Part shown: in pieces, positions 26,862 through 35,931 of the stretch | Numbering within the stretch: position 1 is the first letter of the stretch | How the letters are laid out: every line of letters starts with the position of its first letter | Origin: Simiduia litorea | GTDB lineage: Bacteria; Pseudomonadota; Gammaproteobacteria; Pseudomonadales; Cellvibrionaceae | Direction of reading: 5' to 3' | Length of the DNA: 64,000 nt | Assembly (NCBI RefSeq): GCF_042853465.1 | Contig: NZ_AP031497.1 | Coordinates: 806,001 to 870,000, forward strand | The notes under the pieces: generated by a model | Seen by the model: only the letters and a program-made list of their open reading frames with translations | What the model was told of the DNA's origin: nothing | The model's database searches: none | Program-made: the position numbers and the translations under genes

Positions 26862-26878
26862 GTCTGAGTAACTCAGAC
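26862..26878. promoter_or_regulatory. 17-bp perfect palindrome upstream of the TonB receptor gene
   Basis: GTCTGAGT and ACTCAGAC form a perfect inverted repeat around a central A, 47 bases before the receptor ATG. A related 11-bp palindrome (AGACT-C-AGTCT, 26985-26995) lies in the same divergent region. Both are candidate operators for the adjacent AraC regulator or another factor. A one-base loop makes an RNA hairpin less natural than a DNA-binding site. Confidence 0.5.
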
Positions 26879-27068
26879 AAGTAGATGCTATGCATTCTGG
26901 CCAGCTGAGCGTTATTCCTAGGGCGCCAATTCCGTTAGCATTTTTTGCCAGTATTGCGTTGCGGTTAGCCGTTATGAGTGTGATAGACTCAGTCTGGAGA
27001 GCAGGAAAAAACATTATAAAGTCTGCGAATAAGCCTTATCACAGACACTGATAAATATCGGAATTTTC

Positions 27069-28091
27069 ATGACTAATGGTCCGGATGTTATTGGGTGCTG
27101 GTTGACGTTATTTGCCAGTGCGTTATCTAGTTATAATATCGATGCGCCTAGATTCTTAACTGAACAGGGAGTTGATTACGCGTTAGCGTCAGACCCGAAT
27201 TACCGATTACCCGTTGTCATCATGGCGCAACTTTGGCATGCGGCAGTGGCGCAAACGGGTGATAAAACCTTTGGCCTAAAGGCTGGCACCTTTGTGACGC
27301 CAATGACTTTCAGCGCTTTAGGTGTTGCACTTTGGAGTTGTTGTACCATTCGCGATCATTTCAATTGCTTGGTTCGCTATATGCATGTTTTCACAAATGC
27401 AGTGGATATCTCAGTTGAAGAAACCGATGAACATCTTATTACTACCAGTCGGCTGAGGCATGATAATGGTCGAAGTTCAGCGTCCGATTATGCGCAAGAT
27501 GCGGTTTATGCTGCCATGATTACCCTGAGTAGGTCCCATTACAAAGCAGATTTTTCCATGGTGAAGCTCGAACTTACTCGGGCTCAGCCTGAGGATGAGG
27601 CACCCTATTTAGCGTTATTTCGCTGCCCCGTAAGCTTTGGTCACGCGTTAAGCCGAGCTTGGTATAAGCGCGCTGACGTGGATGTCTCGATTCCTGGTTG
27701 CAATAGAGAAATGGCCCACGCAACAGAAAAGTTAGCGCAAGACTATTTAGCCAAACTCGAGCTAAAAAATGCCGATATTCAGCATAGGGTGCAAAATATT
27801 ATTGTCAATTTAATGCCTCAAGGTGAGGCAACCTTAGAGCGAGTAGCGGATATTTTACACATGAGTTCGCGCACGCTGCATAGAAAGTTGGAGGCTGAGC
27901 GGTCTAGCTTTCGTTTGGAGATGGAAGCGGTCAGGCAGCGATTGGCGCGCGAGTATATGCTCGATCACAGTCTTTCTTTAGGCGATATAAGTTTTCTATT
28001 GGGCTTCTCAAGCTCTAGCAACTTCACCAGAGCGTTTCGACGTTGGACGGGAAAAACACCTCAAGACTTCCGTCAAATACACATTGACTGA
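27069..28091 (+). CDS. AraC family transcriptional regulator
   Basis: DNA-binding regulator of 340 residues. The N-terminal about 200 residues match the OruR/ArgR-like ligand-binding type (LPVVIMAQLWHAAV, FGLKAG). The C-terminal about 100 residues form the double helix-turn-helix, with ATLERVADILHMSSRTLHRKLEAE and the second motif ending in GFSSSSNFTRAFRRWTGKTPQDFR. It is divergent from the TonB receptor and 105 bases upstream of the HMG-CoA reductase gene, so it probably controls one or both. The effector is unknown. Confidence 0.9.
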   Translation: MTNGPDVIGCWLTLFASALSSYNIDAPRFLTEQGVDYALASDPNYRLPVVIMAQLWHAAVAQTGDKTFGLKAGTFVTPMTFSALGVALWSCCTIRDHFNCLVRYMHVFTNAVDISVEETDEHLITTSRLRHDNGRSSASDYAQDAVYAAMITLSRSHYKADFSMVKLELTRAQPEDEAPYLALFRCPVSFGHALSRAWYKRADVDVSIPGCNREMAHATEKLAQDYLAKLELKNADIQHRVQNIIVNLMPQGEATLERVADILHMSSRTLHRKLEAERSSFRLEMEAVRQRLAREYMLDHSLSLGDISFLLGFSSSSNFTRAFRRWTGKTPQDFRQIHID

Positions 28092-28196
28092 TTGTCAAAA
28101 AAAGTAAAATCAGTTGTCAGATTTGGAATAACTAAAAAATAATACGCGACGTAACCTAATGCTCTTGAAATTTATCTTTGAGTTAAAGGTTTTTGT

Positions 28197-29372
28197 ATGT
28201 CTCGTGCTCCTAGTATCCCTCGCTCCAAAATTGATGACTACAGCCGCGATCAAGCCAGCGAGCGGCGAGATTTTCTATACGACAAGACCGGTGCGCAATT
28301 GTCTGCAGTGGGACATTACACACTTGATCCGCAAGTGGTGAATGGCAATATCGAAAATTTTATTGGTACTTTGCAAATGCCATTGGGTGTTGCTGGTCCA
28401 TTGAAAATTCAGGGCGAAGCCGCTCAGGGTGATTTCTATGTGCCATTGGCTACCACAGAAGGAACCTTGGTGGCCAGTTACAGCCGTGGTATGCGTGTTA
28501 TATCGGAATGTGGTGGCTGCAAGACAGCAGTAACCCGTCATGCGATGCAGCGGGCACCGGTATTTCTGCTTGCTGACGTGCATCTTGCTAAGCAGTTTGG
28601 CGCTTGGTTGGAGCAAAATTTTTTGCAGCTAAAGTCTGTGGCCGAATCCACCACTCGAAGTGGCAAATTGGTTGATGTTGAGCAGTACCCTGTTGGCAAT
28701 ATGCTGTACACCCGGTTTAATTTCACCACGGGTGATGCCGCGGGGCAAAACATGACCGGCAAGGCTACGTTTGCGGCCTGTGAATGGATTGTTGCCAATT
28801 GCCATTTGCAACCAAAGTATTTGCTTTCGGGTTCGATTGATACCGATAAAAAGCACTCGGCGATGAATTTGATTCGCACTCGCGGCAAGCGTGTGATTGC
28901 CGAAGTTGTGCTGAAAAATGATGTGGTAAAACGTCTTCTAGGTGTTGACACTGCCACACTGTTTCGCGCTCGACAAATATCCAACACCGGAAGTTTTCAG
29001 GCTGGTTCCATTTATAACGGTCCTCATTCGGCAAACGGCATCGCGGCGTTGTTTATTGCAACGGGCCAAGATGAAGCAAATGTTGCTGAGTCGCATGCGG
29101 GCATTACTCACAGCCAATTATTAGATAATGGTGACTACTATTGGTCGGTTACTTTGCCGGCCGTTATCTGTGGTACCTACGGTGGCGGGACGGCGTTGCC
29201 TGGGCAGCGTGAATGTCTTGAATTGATGGATTGTTACGGAGCGGGTAAAGCCGACAAATTTGCAGAAATAGTTGCCGCTGTAGTGCTCGCTGGCGACATT
29301 TCTCTAGGTAGCGCAGTGCTAGCTGGCGATTGGGTGTCTAGCCATGAGCAATATGGTCGAAATCGGAAGTAA
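28197..29372 (+). CDS. Hydroxymethylglutaryl-CoA reductase
   Basis: Enzyme interconverting HMG-CoA and mevalonate with NAD(P)H (391 residues). The catalytic set is complete: Glu88 in ATTEGTL, Lys218 in DTDKKHS, Asp292 in ATGQDEAN and His383 near the C-terminus in VSSHEQYGRN. ENFIGTLQMPLGVAGPL and GDAAGQNM complete the signature. The motif pattern looks closer to class I than to the Pseudomonas mevalonii class II enzyme, but I cannot settle this by eye. AAGG precedes the ATG. No HMG-CoA synthase, lyase or mevalonate kinase gene lies in the window, so the direction (synthesis or mevalonate catabolism) is open. Neighbouring transport and acyl-CoA genes favour a catabolic or lipid-related role. 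Confidence 0.88.
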   Translation: MSRAPSIPRSKIDDYSRDQASERRDFLYDKTGAQLSAVGHYTLDPQVVNGNIENFIGTLQMPLGVAGPLKIQGEAAQGDFYVPLATTEGTLVASYSRGMRVISECGGCKTAVTRHAMQRAPVFLLADVHLAKQFGAWLEQNFLQLKSVAESTTRSGKLVDVEQYPVGNMLYTRFNFTTGDAAGQNMTGKATFAACEWIVANCHLQPKYLLSGSIDTDKKHSAMNLIRTRGKRVIAEVVLKNDVVKRLLGVDTATLFRARQISNTGSFQAGSIYNGPHSANGIAALFIATGQDEANVAESHAGITHSQLLDNGDYYWSVTLPAVICGTYGGGTALPGQRECLELMDCYGAGKADKFAEIVAAVVLAGDISLGSAVLAGDWVSSHEQYGRNRK

Positions 29373-29417
29373 TTCGGGCTTACATTCTTCTGCAATGAGA
29401 ATAATAACGAGGTAGGT

Positions 29418-30764
29418 ATGAGCACCCCTTTATCAGATGCACGTCAATCCTGCGGGTCTGCTGGCCGTTATGATTCACCACGCTATCGCGGTTATGTCTT
29501 GGCAATGTTGACGTTGACTTATGTTTTTAACTTCGTCGATCGCCAAATTATCGCCATTTTACAAGACCCCATAAAATTGGAGTTCGGCCTATCTGATACT
29601 CAACTCGGATTACTAAATGGACTCGCTTTTGCGGCTTTTTATGTGGGCTTTGGTTTACCCATTGCCCGCTGGGCTGACGCAGGGGTGCGTCGAAATATCG
29701 TAGCCTTAGCGTTGGGTGTGTGGAGTTTAATGACGGTATTTTGTGGTATGGCGCAGAGCTATACCCAGCTATTACTCGCCCGTATAGGTGTGGGGATAGG
29801 CGAGGCTGGTTGCAGCCCACCAGCGCACTCTATGATTTCGGATATCTTTCCTCCTGCCCAAAGAGCGACGGCGTTAGGTACTTATTCGCTCGGTGTGAAC
29901 GTGGGTATTTTAATAGGCTTCGTCGCGGGCGGCTGGCTAAATGAAGTCTATGGTTGGCGTGTTGCCCTGATGGCAGTTGGCGCACCCGGATTATTGTTAG
30001 CGGTATGGCTGCGCTGGACAGTGCACGAACCTCAGCGTGGGTTTTCGGATGCAGGCAATCAGCCTGCCAGCCAGACCACAACTGAAGAACTAGCGCCCTT
30101 GGCTCAGGTCTTTCGGCAATTATGGTCCTATAAAAGCGCTCGTTGGTTGGTCTTTGCGTGTGGTTTAACCAGCGTTGGTGGTTATGGCTTGGCAAACTGG
30201 ATGCCGTCCTTTCTAATTCGCAGTCATGCCATGGGCACGGCCGAGCTTGGTGTTTGGCTTGCGCTTATCGCCGGTGTTGGTGGTGGTTTAGGGACTTTTT
30301 TTGGTGGTTACTTAGCGGATCTATTAAGTAGGCGCGACCCGCGTTGGGTGCTCTGGCTGCCTGGCCTGACATTGAGTGTGGCATTTCCCTTCTTACTACT
30401 GACGTTTTTGTTACCGGAAAAATTACCTACGCTGCTGATCTATATATTTCCTGCCAGCGTTATTTCGGTGTACTTGGGTCCATCATTGGCAACCATTCAT
30501 CGGCTGGCACCGAATCGAATGCGCGCTATGGCGTCAGCATTGTTATTTCTAGTGATTAATATTATTGGTTTAGGAATCGGCCCTGTGGCAATCGGTGTGT
30601 TGAGCGACATGTTGCAGCCTATATTGCAAGCGCAAGCACTGCGAATGTCCCTGTTGGTAATGGTCTGCGGTGGTGTAGTGTCTGGCGCTCTATGCTTTTT
30701 CTTCGCAGCAAAACATCTCATAAGCGACCAAATTCGCGCGAATAGCTATGCTCAAGGTGACTAA
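29418..30764 (+). CDS. MFS transporter, Spinster-like
   Basis: Twelve-segment inner-membrane carrier (448 residues). The MFS signature between segments 2 and 3 (PIARWADAGVRRNIVALAL) and a strongly conserved N-terminus (YVFNFVDRQIIAIL) match the Spinster-like group common beside TonB receptors in sphingomonads and marine gammas. GAGG precedes the ATG. It overlaps or abuts the acyl-CoA ligase gene, so the two are probably made together. The substrate is probably an organic acid or lipid-like molecule related to the neighbouring enzymes, an inference from position only. Confidence 0.85.
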   Translation: MSTPLSDARQSCGSAGRYDSPRYRGYVLAMLTLTYVFNFVDRQIIAILQDPIKLEFGLSDTQLGLLNGLAFAAFYVGFGLPIARWADAGVRRNIVALALGVWSLMTVFCGMAQSYTQLLLARIGVGIGEAGCSPPAHSMISDIFPPAQRATALGTYSLGVNVGILIGFVAGGWLNEVYGWRVALMAVGAPGLLLAVWLRWTVHEPQRGFSDAGNQPASQTTTEELAPLAQVFRQLWSYKSARWLVFACGLTSVGGYGLANWMPSFLIRSHAMGTAELGVWLALIAGVGGGLGTFFGGYLADLLSRRDPRWVLWLPGLTLSVAFPFLLLTFLLPEKLPTLLIYIFPASVISVYLGPSLATIHRLAPNRMRAMASALLFLVINIIGLGIGPVAIGVLSDMLQPILQAQALRMSLLVMVCGGVVSGALCFFFAAKHLISDQIRANSYAQGD

Positions 30765-30765
30765 A

Positions 30766-32403
30766 ATGGCGTTAACAATGGGCTTGGCGCCCACACCCTT
30801 AGAGAAGTTTTATCAGTGGGAAAAAGTCGCGCAAGAGGATGTGTTTTTACGCCAATCGCGCAACGGGCAGTGGTTGAATTACACCTGGGCTGAGGTTTCC
30901 GAAATGGTGCGCCGAGTGGCAGGTTTTATTAGCTCGCGCAAGCTGCATGCTGGGTCTAATATTGGAATTGTGGCGTCTAATTGTGCCGAATGGTTGGTGG
31001 TGGATTTAGCCATCATGTTAGCGGGTCATGTCAGTGTGCCGCTCTATGCTGGCCAAGATCTGAATTCGGGGCGGTACATTTTAGATCATGCCGACGTGAG
31101 CCTTGTTTTTGTCGGTCGGTTTTCACAAGAGAGCCAGGCCGATTCACTTTTCGGCGCTCATCGCTACCGAATAGCACTCACGGATTGCCAAGTCAATTGC
31201 GATGTATCTATCGCCGATATTTTATCGGACGCCCCTCGGTTTGATAAGTCTCCTGTTTACCCGCGCGCTCAGTTATTTACCTTGATTTACACATCAGGTA
31301 CAACTGGCAATCCGAAAGGGGTGATGCATACTATTGGTGCTATTGCCGACGTGGTTCAAAGGCGTACTCTGTATTTACCGTCAGCCGAACCTGGGGAGCG
31401 GGAGCGATTTATCTCTTATTTGCCGTTGGCGCACGTGGCTGAGCGCGCGGGTATTGCCATAAGAGCACTCTACTCGAATGCTGAGTTGGCTTTTTCTGCA
31501 GGCTTGACCACCTTTGCCATCGAAATGCGCCAAATAAAGCCGACCGGTTTCTTTGCGGTACCTCGATTATGGGAAAAGTTTCGAGAGAATCTATTGACCA
31601 CGCAGCCAGATTTAGTGGTTGAACATCTAACCGATGCCGAAAAAATACATTTGCAAAGCTTGTTAGGTCTGGAAAAGGCGCGCTACATCACTACCGGTGC
31701 TGCAGCGACACCACCCGACTTGTATCAATGGTATAAGGCCATTGGCATTCGATTGATCAATGCTTATGGCATGACCGAAAATTTGATTGACGGTTGTTTA
31801 AATATCAGCGAATCGGAGTGTGATCCAGGATGCGTTGGCACGCCCCTGCCTGGTGTTAAATTGCGATTCACCGAGGATGGTGAAGTTTGTTTTAAAAGTA
31901 CAGGTGTAATGCAGGGCTACTACAAGGACGAGGAAAAGTCGTCACTCGTTCTACATGGTGGTTGGTATCATACCGGCGATAAAGGCTTTTTAGATGAGCA
32001 GGGGCGATTGGTGTTAACAGGCCGTGTTGGCGATGTTTTTAAAACCAGTAAAGGTAAATTTGTTAACCCCATCGATATAGAGCACAAGCTGTTGTCTTGG
32101 AAATTATTTGAGCAGGTTTGTGTCATTGGTCAAGGCTTGGCACAGCCAGTGGCGCTAACGGTGCTTAACCACAGCGCTAAGATGATAGAAAGATCAGCAT
32201 TAGAAGAAACGCTAAAGCACCATTTGATACATATGAATAGCCAATTGGCGCCCCATGAGCGAGTGTCAAACATCTGTGTGACTTCGGAAGATTGGAGTGC
32301 AGATACAGGCTTGCTAACACCAACATTGAAAGTAAAGCGTCAAGCGGTAGCGGACAGATACCTAGCAGCGGTAGATTTGAATCGGCTGGTAACTTGGCGC
32401 TAG
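30766..32403 (+). CDS. AMP-forming acyl-CoA ligase (long-chain FadD/FAA type)
   Basis: Activates a carboxylic acid to its CoA thioester with ATP (about 545 residues). P-loop-like motif YTSGTTGNPKGV (A3), the NAYGMTE motif (A5), and the YHTGDKG and GRVGDVFKTSKGKFVNP motifs are clear. The C-terminal lid is short, as in the AMP-binding branch close to long-chain enzymes. I favour ATG 30766, since AAGGTG lies 7 bases upstream; the longer frame starts at ATG 30748 inside the MFS gene. It converges on the thioesterase gene 20 bases away. Confidence 0.88.
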   Translation: MALTMGLAPTPLEKFYQWEKVAQEDVFLRQSRNGQWLNYTWAEVSEMVRRVAGFISSRKLHAGSNIGIVASNCAEWLVVDLAIMLAGHVSVPLYAGQDLNSGRYILDHADVSLVFVGRFSQESQADSLFGAHRYRIALTDCQVNCDVSIADILSDAPRFDKSPVYPRAQLFTLIYTSGTTGNPKGVMHTIGAIADVVQRRTLYLPSAEPGERERFISYLPLAHVAERAGIAIRALYSNAELAFSAGLTTFAIEMRQIKPTGFFAVPRLWEKFRENLLTTQPDLVVEHLTDAEKIHLQSLLGLEKARYITTGAAATPPDLYQWYKAIGIRLINAYGMTENLIDGCLNISESECDPGCVGTPLPGVKLRFTEDGEVCFKSTGVMQGYYKDEEKSSLVLHGGWYHTGDKGFLDEQGRLVLTGRVGDVFKTSKGKFVNPIDIEHKLLSWKLFEQVCVIGQGLAQPVALTVLNHSAKMIERSALEETLKHHLIHMNSQLAPHERVSNICVTSEDWSADTGLLTPTLKVKRQAVADRYLAAVDLNRLVTWR

Positions 32404-32422
32404 TGCGTTGATATTTTTTTGG

Positions 32423-32887
32423 TTAGCGGTGTGTATTTTCCTTAAGCAGCGTAAGTGCGCGCCTAATTTTTTCTGGAATAGGGCAGGGGCGTTGGTTATC
32501 GCGTGCGACAAATACGTGAACGAAATGGCCGTGCGCACATAGCATATTATTGTTCTCCTTAAAAATGCCGAGTTTGTAAGTGACTGAGCTATGCCCGAGT
32601 TTAGTGACGGCGAGTCCCACGTCGATTTTCTCGGGGAAGCTCAGCGGTTGAAGATAGCTGCACTGTGAGTCGACGACGAAGGCAATGCTGGCGCCTTGAT
32701 GAATGTCTAGTCCTCCGTCGCTGATTAAAAATTGATTTACCGCCGTATCGAAGTAGGCGTAGTAGGTCACGTTGTTCACGTGGCCGTAAATATCATTATC
32801 GGCCCAGCGGGTGTCGATGGATTGGAAACGTTGAAAGTTTGCACGGGTCGGTTTGCCGTTGGCGGCGTGGGGGTCTGGATTGTTCAT
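32423..32887 (-). CDS. Acyl-CoA thioesterase, 4HBT hot-dog family
   Basis: Hydrolyses acyl-CoA or hydroxybenzoyl-CoA-like thioesters (about 154 residues). The signature RWADNDIYGHVNNVTYYAYFDTAVNQFL contains the catalytic Asp and the helix of the hot-dog fold. The start is probably ATG 32887; an in-frame TTG at 32899 overlaps the stop codon of the preceding alcohol dehydrogenase gene. It is the last gene of the dehydrogenase operon and may release free acid or recycle CoA. Confidence 0.83.
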   Translation of the reverse strand: MNNPDPHAANGKPTRANFQRFQSIDTRWADNDIYGHVNNVTYYAYFDTAVNQFLISDGGLDIHQGASIAFVVDSQCSYLQPLSFPEKIDVGLAVTKLGHSSVTYKLGIFKENNNMLCAHGHFVHVFVARDNQRPCPIPEKIRRALTLLKENTHR

Positions 32888-32895
32888 GGCTGAGC

Positions 32896-34053
32896 TCAAT
32901 AGATTGATTGGTAGATTTTTAGGGCGTCGGATTCGCTCATTGGCTTAGGATTATTGATGAGCAAGCGCTGCTGCAACATCGCGTCTGCGGCTAACCTCGG
33001 TAAGCTCTCTCGCGCTACGTTGAGGTCGCGCAGGCGTGTCGGTAATTGCGTGTTTTTGACCAGCTCATCTAAAGCATTAATAAGTTGTTGGCATGCCGTC
33101 TTTGGATCTGTTGCAGGCTTTACCACAAAAATTGAGGCTAGCTGGGCGTAAAGCAAATAGGCGTGGCTGGCATTGAAGCGCAATACGGCGGTAAGCACTA
33201 ACGCGTTGCTGAGTCCGTGCGGTATATGATAGTGACCTCCCAGCGGATAGGCGAGCGCGTGCACGGCCGCGACCGGCGCGTTGGCAAAGGCTTGGCCGGC
33301 GAGACAAGCACCGAGCAACATGGCGGAGCGCGCCGCTAAATTACTACCATCGCTAACGGCGCCTAACAAATGCGCGGATAATAACTTCAGCGCTTGACGT
33401 GCAAGTGCGTCCGAGAGTGGATTTTTTTTATGTGCGCTGGTGAATGCCTCAATCGCGTGCACCATGGCGTCGATGCCTGTCGCCGCCGTGATGGCGGGTG
33501 GCAGGCCTAGGGTGAGTTCTGGATCGAGTAACGCCAAATCTGGCAAGAGCTTTTTCGAAACAATGCCGGCCTTGGTGGTATTGCCGGTAGTGATAATGGC
33601 GATGGGCGTAACTTCTGAACCCGTGCCGGCGGTGGTGGGTATTTGTACTAGCGCGAGGCGGTTACCCGTAACTTTATCGATACCATAAAGCTGAGCGAGT
33701 GTTTGCTGGCAAAAAGGATGGGCGAGAAGCGCAATAATTTTTGCCACATCCATTGAACTGCCACCACCGAAACCGATGATTAAATCCGCTTGTGTTGATT
33801 TTGCTTTTGCCACGGCTGCGAGCACTGTGGCTTCTGACGGGTCGGCCTGTACCTCGCTAAAGCAGGCATGATTTACACCCGCGATAGTCAATGCTGTCTG
33901 CGCCTTTTTGATTATACCCAATTTGACCAGACCGGCATCGCTGATAATCAGTACCGATTGGGCGCTCAGTTGTTGGATAAATTGCGCTAAGTCGTCGATT
34001 AATCCTGGTCTCATTTCAATGCCAGAGCTAGTGTAGAAGCTAATAGATTGCAT
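32896..34053 (-). CDS. Iron-containing (group III) alcohol dehydrogenase
   Basis: NAD(P)-dependent alcohol dehydrogenase of 385 residues. The nucleotide-binding GGGSSMDVAK (about 96-105) and iron-ligand region are intact: Asp and His in GIDAMVHAIEA and further His residues in VHALAYPLGGHYHIPHG. Substrates in this family are short or medium alcohols, diols and hydroxyacids. It starts 7 bases after the acyl-CoA dehydrogenase stop and overlaps the thioesterase frame, giving a three-gene operon. DMSP-degrading DddB belongs to the same family, but no dddD-like gene is present. Confidence 0.9.
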   Translation of the reverse strand: MQSISFYTSSGIEMRPGLIDDLAQFIQQLSAQSVLIISDAGLVKLGIIKKAQTALTIAGVNHACFSEVQADPSEATVLAAVAKAKSTQADLIIGFGGGSSMDVAKIIALLAHPFCQQTLAQLYGIDKVTGNRLALVQIPTTAGTGSEVTPIAIITTGNTTKAGIVSKKLLPDLALLDPELTLGLPPAITAATGIDAMVHAIEAFTSAHKKNPLSDALARQALKLLSAHLLGAVSDGSNLAARSAMLLGACLAGQAFANAPVAAVHALAYPLGGHYHIPHGLSNALVLTAVLRFNASHAYLLYAQLASIFVVKPATDPKTACQQLINALDELVKNTQLPTRLRDLNVARESLPRLAADAMLQQRLLINNPKPMSESDALKIYQSIY

Positions 34054-34060
34054 AATGGCC

Positions 34061-35836
34061 CTAAAAATGATCGAGTTGAAAGGAGGGTATTGTGCGCGTA
34101 TTGCCTAATAAAATTTGCATTAAACTGATACAGCGAGGAAGAATACGTTCAAAGTAAACATGCGCGCACTGAATTTTGGCTTGCAGAAAATCTTGGTCAG
34201 CATCGAAATGGGGTAGATTTTCGTAGGCGGCTTGCGCTTGTTGTAGCCAACACCAAGCCAATAGAATATAGCTTGAGAAATGCAAGAAGTCACAGGCATT
34301 AAGGCTCAGTGAGTCTGGGTTATTAAGGTTGTTGTCGTGCATCAAGCTGGCCATTTCCTGCCAGCGATTGAGCCAGTGTAGTAGAGCGCTGGCAAGCGGT
34401 GCAATTTTCTCATTGGCTTGGCTTTGAGCACAGTCTTGGCGAATGTCGTTTATTAATGCACTTAGCGCTAGCCCCTTATCCGCTAAAATTTTTCGTTTAA
34501 CTAAGTCTTGCGCTTGAATGCCGTTGGTGCCCTCATAAAGCTGGGTGATACGGCCATCGCGCACGAGTTGCTCCATGCCCCATTCACGAATATAGCCGTG
34601 ACCGCCATAAACTTGTACGCCGAGATTGCTCACCTCCATGCTCATGTCGGTAAAAAAACCTTTCACAATGGGAATGAGCAACGCGGCTCGCGCACTTGCC
34701 TGCTGGCGAATTGCCTGGCTCGCGCCTCTGTGTTCTAAGTCGAGTGCCATTGCGGCTTTTAGCCCTAATAGTCTGCTGCCTTCTACTAAGGTTTTTTGCG
34801 TCAGCAACATCCGCCGTACATCGCCGTGCATAATTATTGGATCGGCGGCGAGCTCGGGGTTTTTAGTGCCCGACAAGCTGCGGCATTGCAGTCTATCGCG
34901 GGCGTAGCGAAGCGCGCCTTGATATGACTGAGCTGCTATGCCCAAACCTTGTAGCCCTACTTGAAAACGAGCATCGTTCATCATCGTGAACATACAGGCT
35001 AAACCTTGATTCGCTTGGCCTACCAAGTAACCTTTAGCACCGTCGAAATTGATCACGCAGGTGGCGGCGCCTTTAATGCCCATCTTGTGTTCTAAAGCAC
35101 CACAGCTCAAGGCGTTTTCTGCCTGACTATCGGGTAATATCTTAGGCACTAAAAATAAACTGATGCCTTTAATGCCGGCTGGCGCATCGGACAGACGGGC
35201 GAGTACCAGATGAATAATATTTTCGGTTAAATCTTGTTCGCCACCGCTGATAAAAATTTTTGTGCCATTAATACTGTAGCTGTTGTCAGCACAAGGCTTG
35301 GCGCTAGTGCGTAGCAAGGCTAGGTCGGTGCCAGCGTGGGGTTCAGTCAGGCACATGGTGCCGGCCCATTGGCCACTGACAAGTTTTGCTAAATAGGTTT
35401 GTTTTAGCGTTTCGCTCGCGTGGGTATTCAGTGCTAATACCACTCCTTCGGTTAAGCCTGAGTAGATACGAAAGGCGAGGTTGGCGCTCATTAGCATTTC
35501 ATGAAACGGAGTCGCGAGCAGCGCAGGTAAGCCTTGGCCGCCGAAGGCCTCGGGCCCGGTCATGGCCGCCCATCCTGCCTCGCAGTAAGCTCTATAAGCC
35601 TCTACAAAGCCCTTGGGCGTGGCAACTTTGCCGCCGTTAAGCGTTGCGCCTTGTTCATCGCCTACACTGTTGAGCGGTGCGATAACCTCGCTGGCGTAGC
35701 GGGCGCCCTCCTCTAGTATGGCGTCGGCTAAGTCTTTGTTTAACTCGGTTAACCCAAGCGCTTCGCAATGTTGTTCGAAATTGAGTAGGGTATGTAAGAG
35801 AAACTGAAAATCTTTTAGCGGTGCTTGGTATTCCAT
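34061..35836 (-). CDS. Acyl-CoA dehydrogenase, long DmdC-like type
   Basis: FAD-dependent acyl-CoA dehydrogenase of about 591 residues with an extra C-terminal domain, as in 3-methylmercaptopropionyl-CoA dehydrogenases and relatives. MEYQAPLKDFQFLL is the usual family N-terminus, so ATG 35836 is chosen over the ATG at 35905. Visible signatures are MCLTEPHAGTDL, the YGGHGYIREWGMEQ stretch and RDGRITQLYEGTNGIQAQDL. Oxidises the alpha-beta bond of an acyl-CoA. It heads an operon with an iron-dependent alcohol dehydrogenase and a thioesterase, divergent from a LysR gene. The exact substrate cannot be named. Confidence 0.88.
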   Translation of the reverse strand: MEYQAPLKDFQFLLHTLLNFEQHCEALGLTELNKDLADAILEEGARYASEVIAPLNSVGDEQGATLNGGKVATPKGFVEAYRAYCEAGWAAMTGPEAFGGQGLPALLATPFHEMLMSANLAFRIYSGLTEGVVLALNTHASETLKQTYLAKLVSGQWAGTMCLTEPHAGTDLALLRTSAKPCADNSYSINGTKIFISGGEQDLTENIIHLVLARLSDAPAGIKGISLFLVPKILPDSQAENALSCGALEHKMGIKGAATCVINFDGAKGYLVGQANQGLACMFTMMNDARFQVGLQGLGIAAQSYQGALRYARDRLQCRSLSGTKNPELAADPIIMHGDVRRMLLTQKTLVEGSRLLGLKAAMALDLEHRGASQAIRQQASARAALLIPIVKGFFTDMSMEVSNLGVQVYGGHGYIREWGMEQLVRDGRITQLYEGTNGIQAQDLVKRKILADKGLALSALINDIRQDCAQSQANEKIAPLASALLHWLNRWQEMASLMHDNNLNNPDSLSLNACDFLHFSSYILLAWCWLQQAQAAYENLPHFDADQDFLQAKIQCAHVYFERILPRCISLMQILLGNTRTIPSFQLDHF

Positions 35837-35931
35837 GGGCTGCCTAAAACGGTGTATAAGTGAAAGGCTCCACTCTAGGCAATCTTTGCTTCGATGAGGA
35901 ATCAAACTTGGTGATACGTTAAATTGCGATT

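Noticed and set aside
28538..28987. 150-residue minus-strand ORF opposite HMG-CoA reductase
   Set aside because: The plus strand encodes an intact enzyme with all catalytic residues; the antisense frame has no recognisable domain.
32896..35836. DMSP degradation operon
   Set aside because: The dehydrogenase and Fe-ADH belong to families used there, but no dmdA, dddD, dddP or BCCT transporter gene is present.
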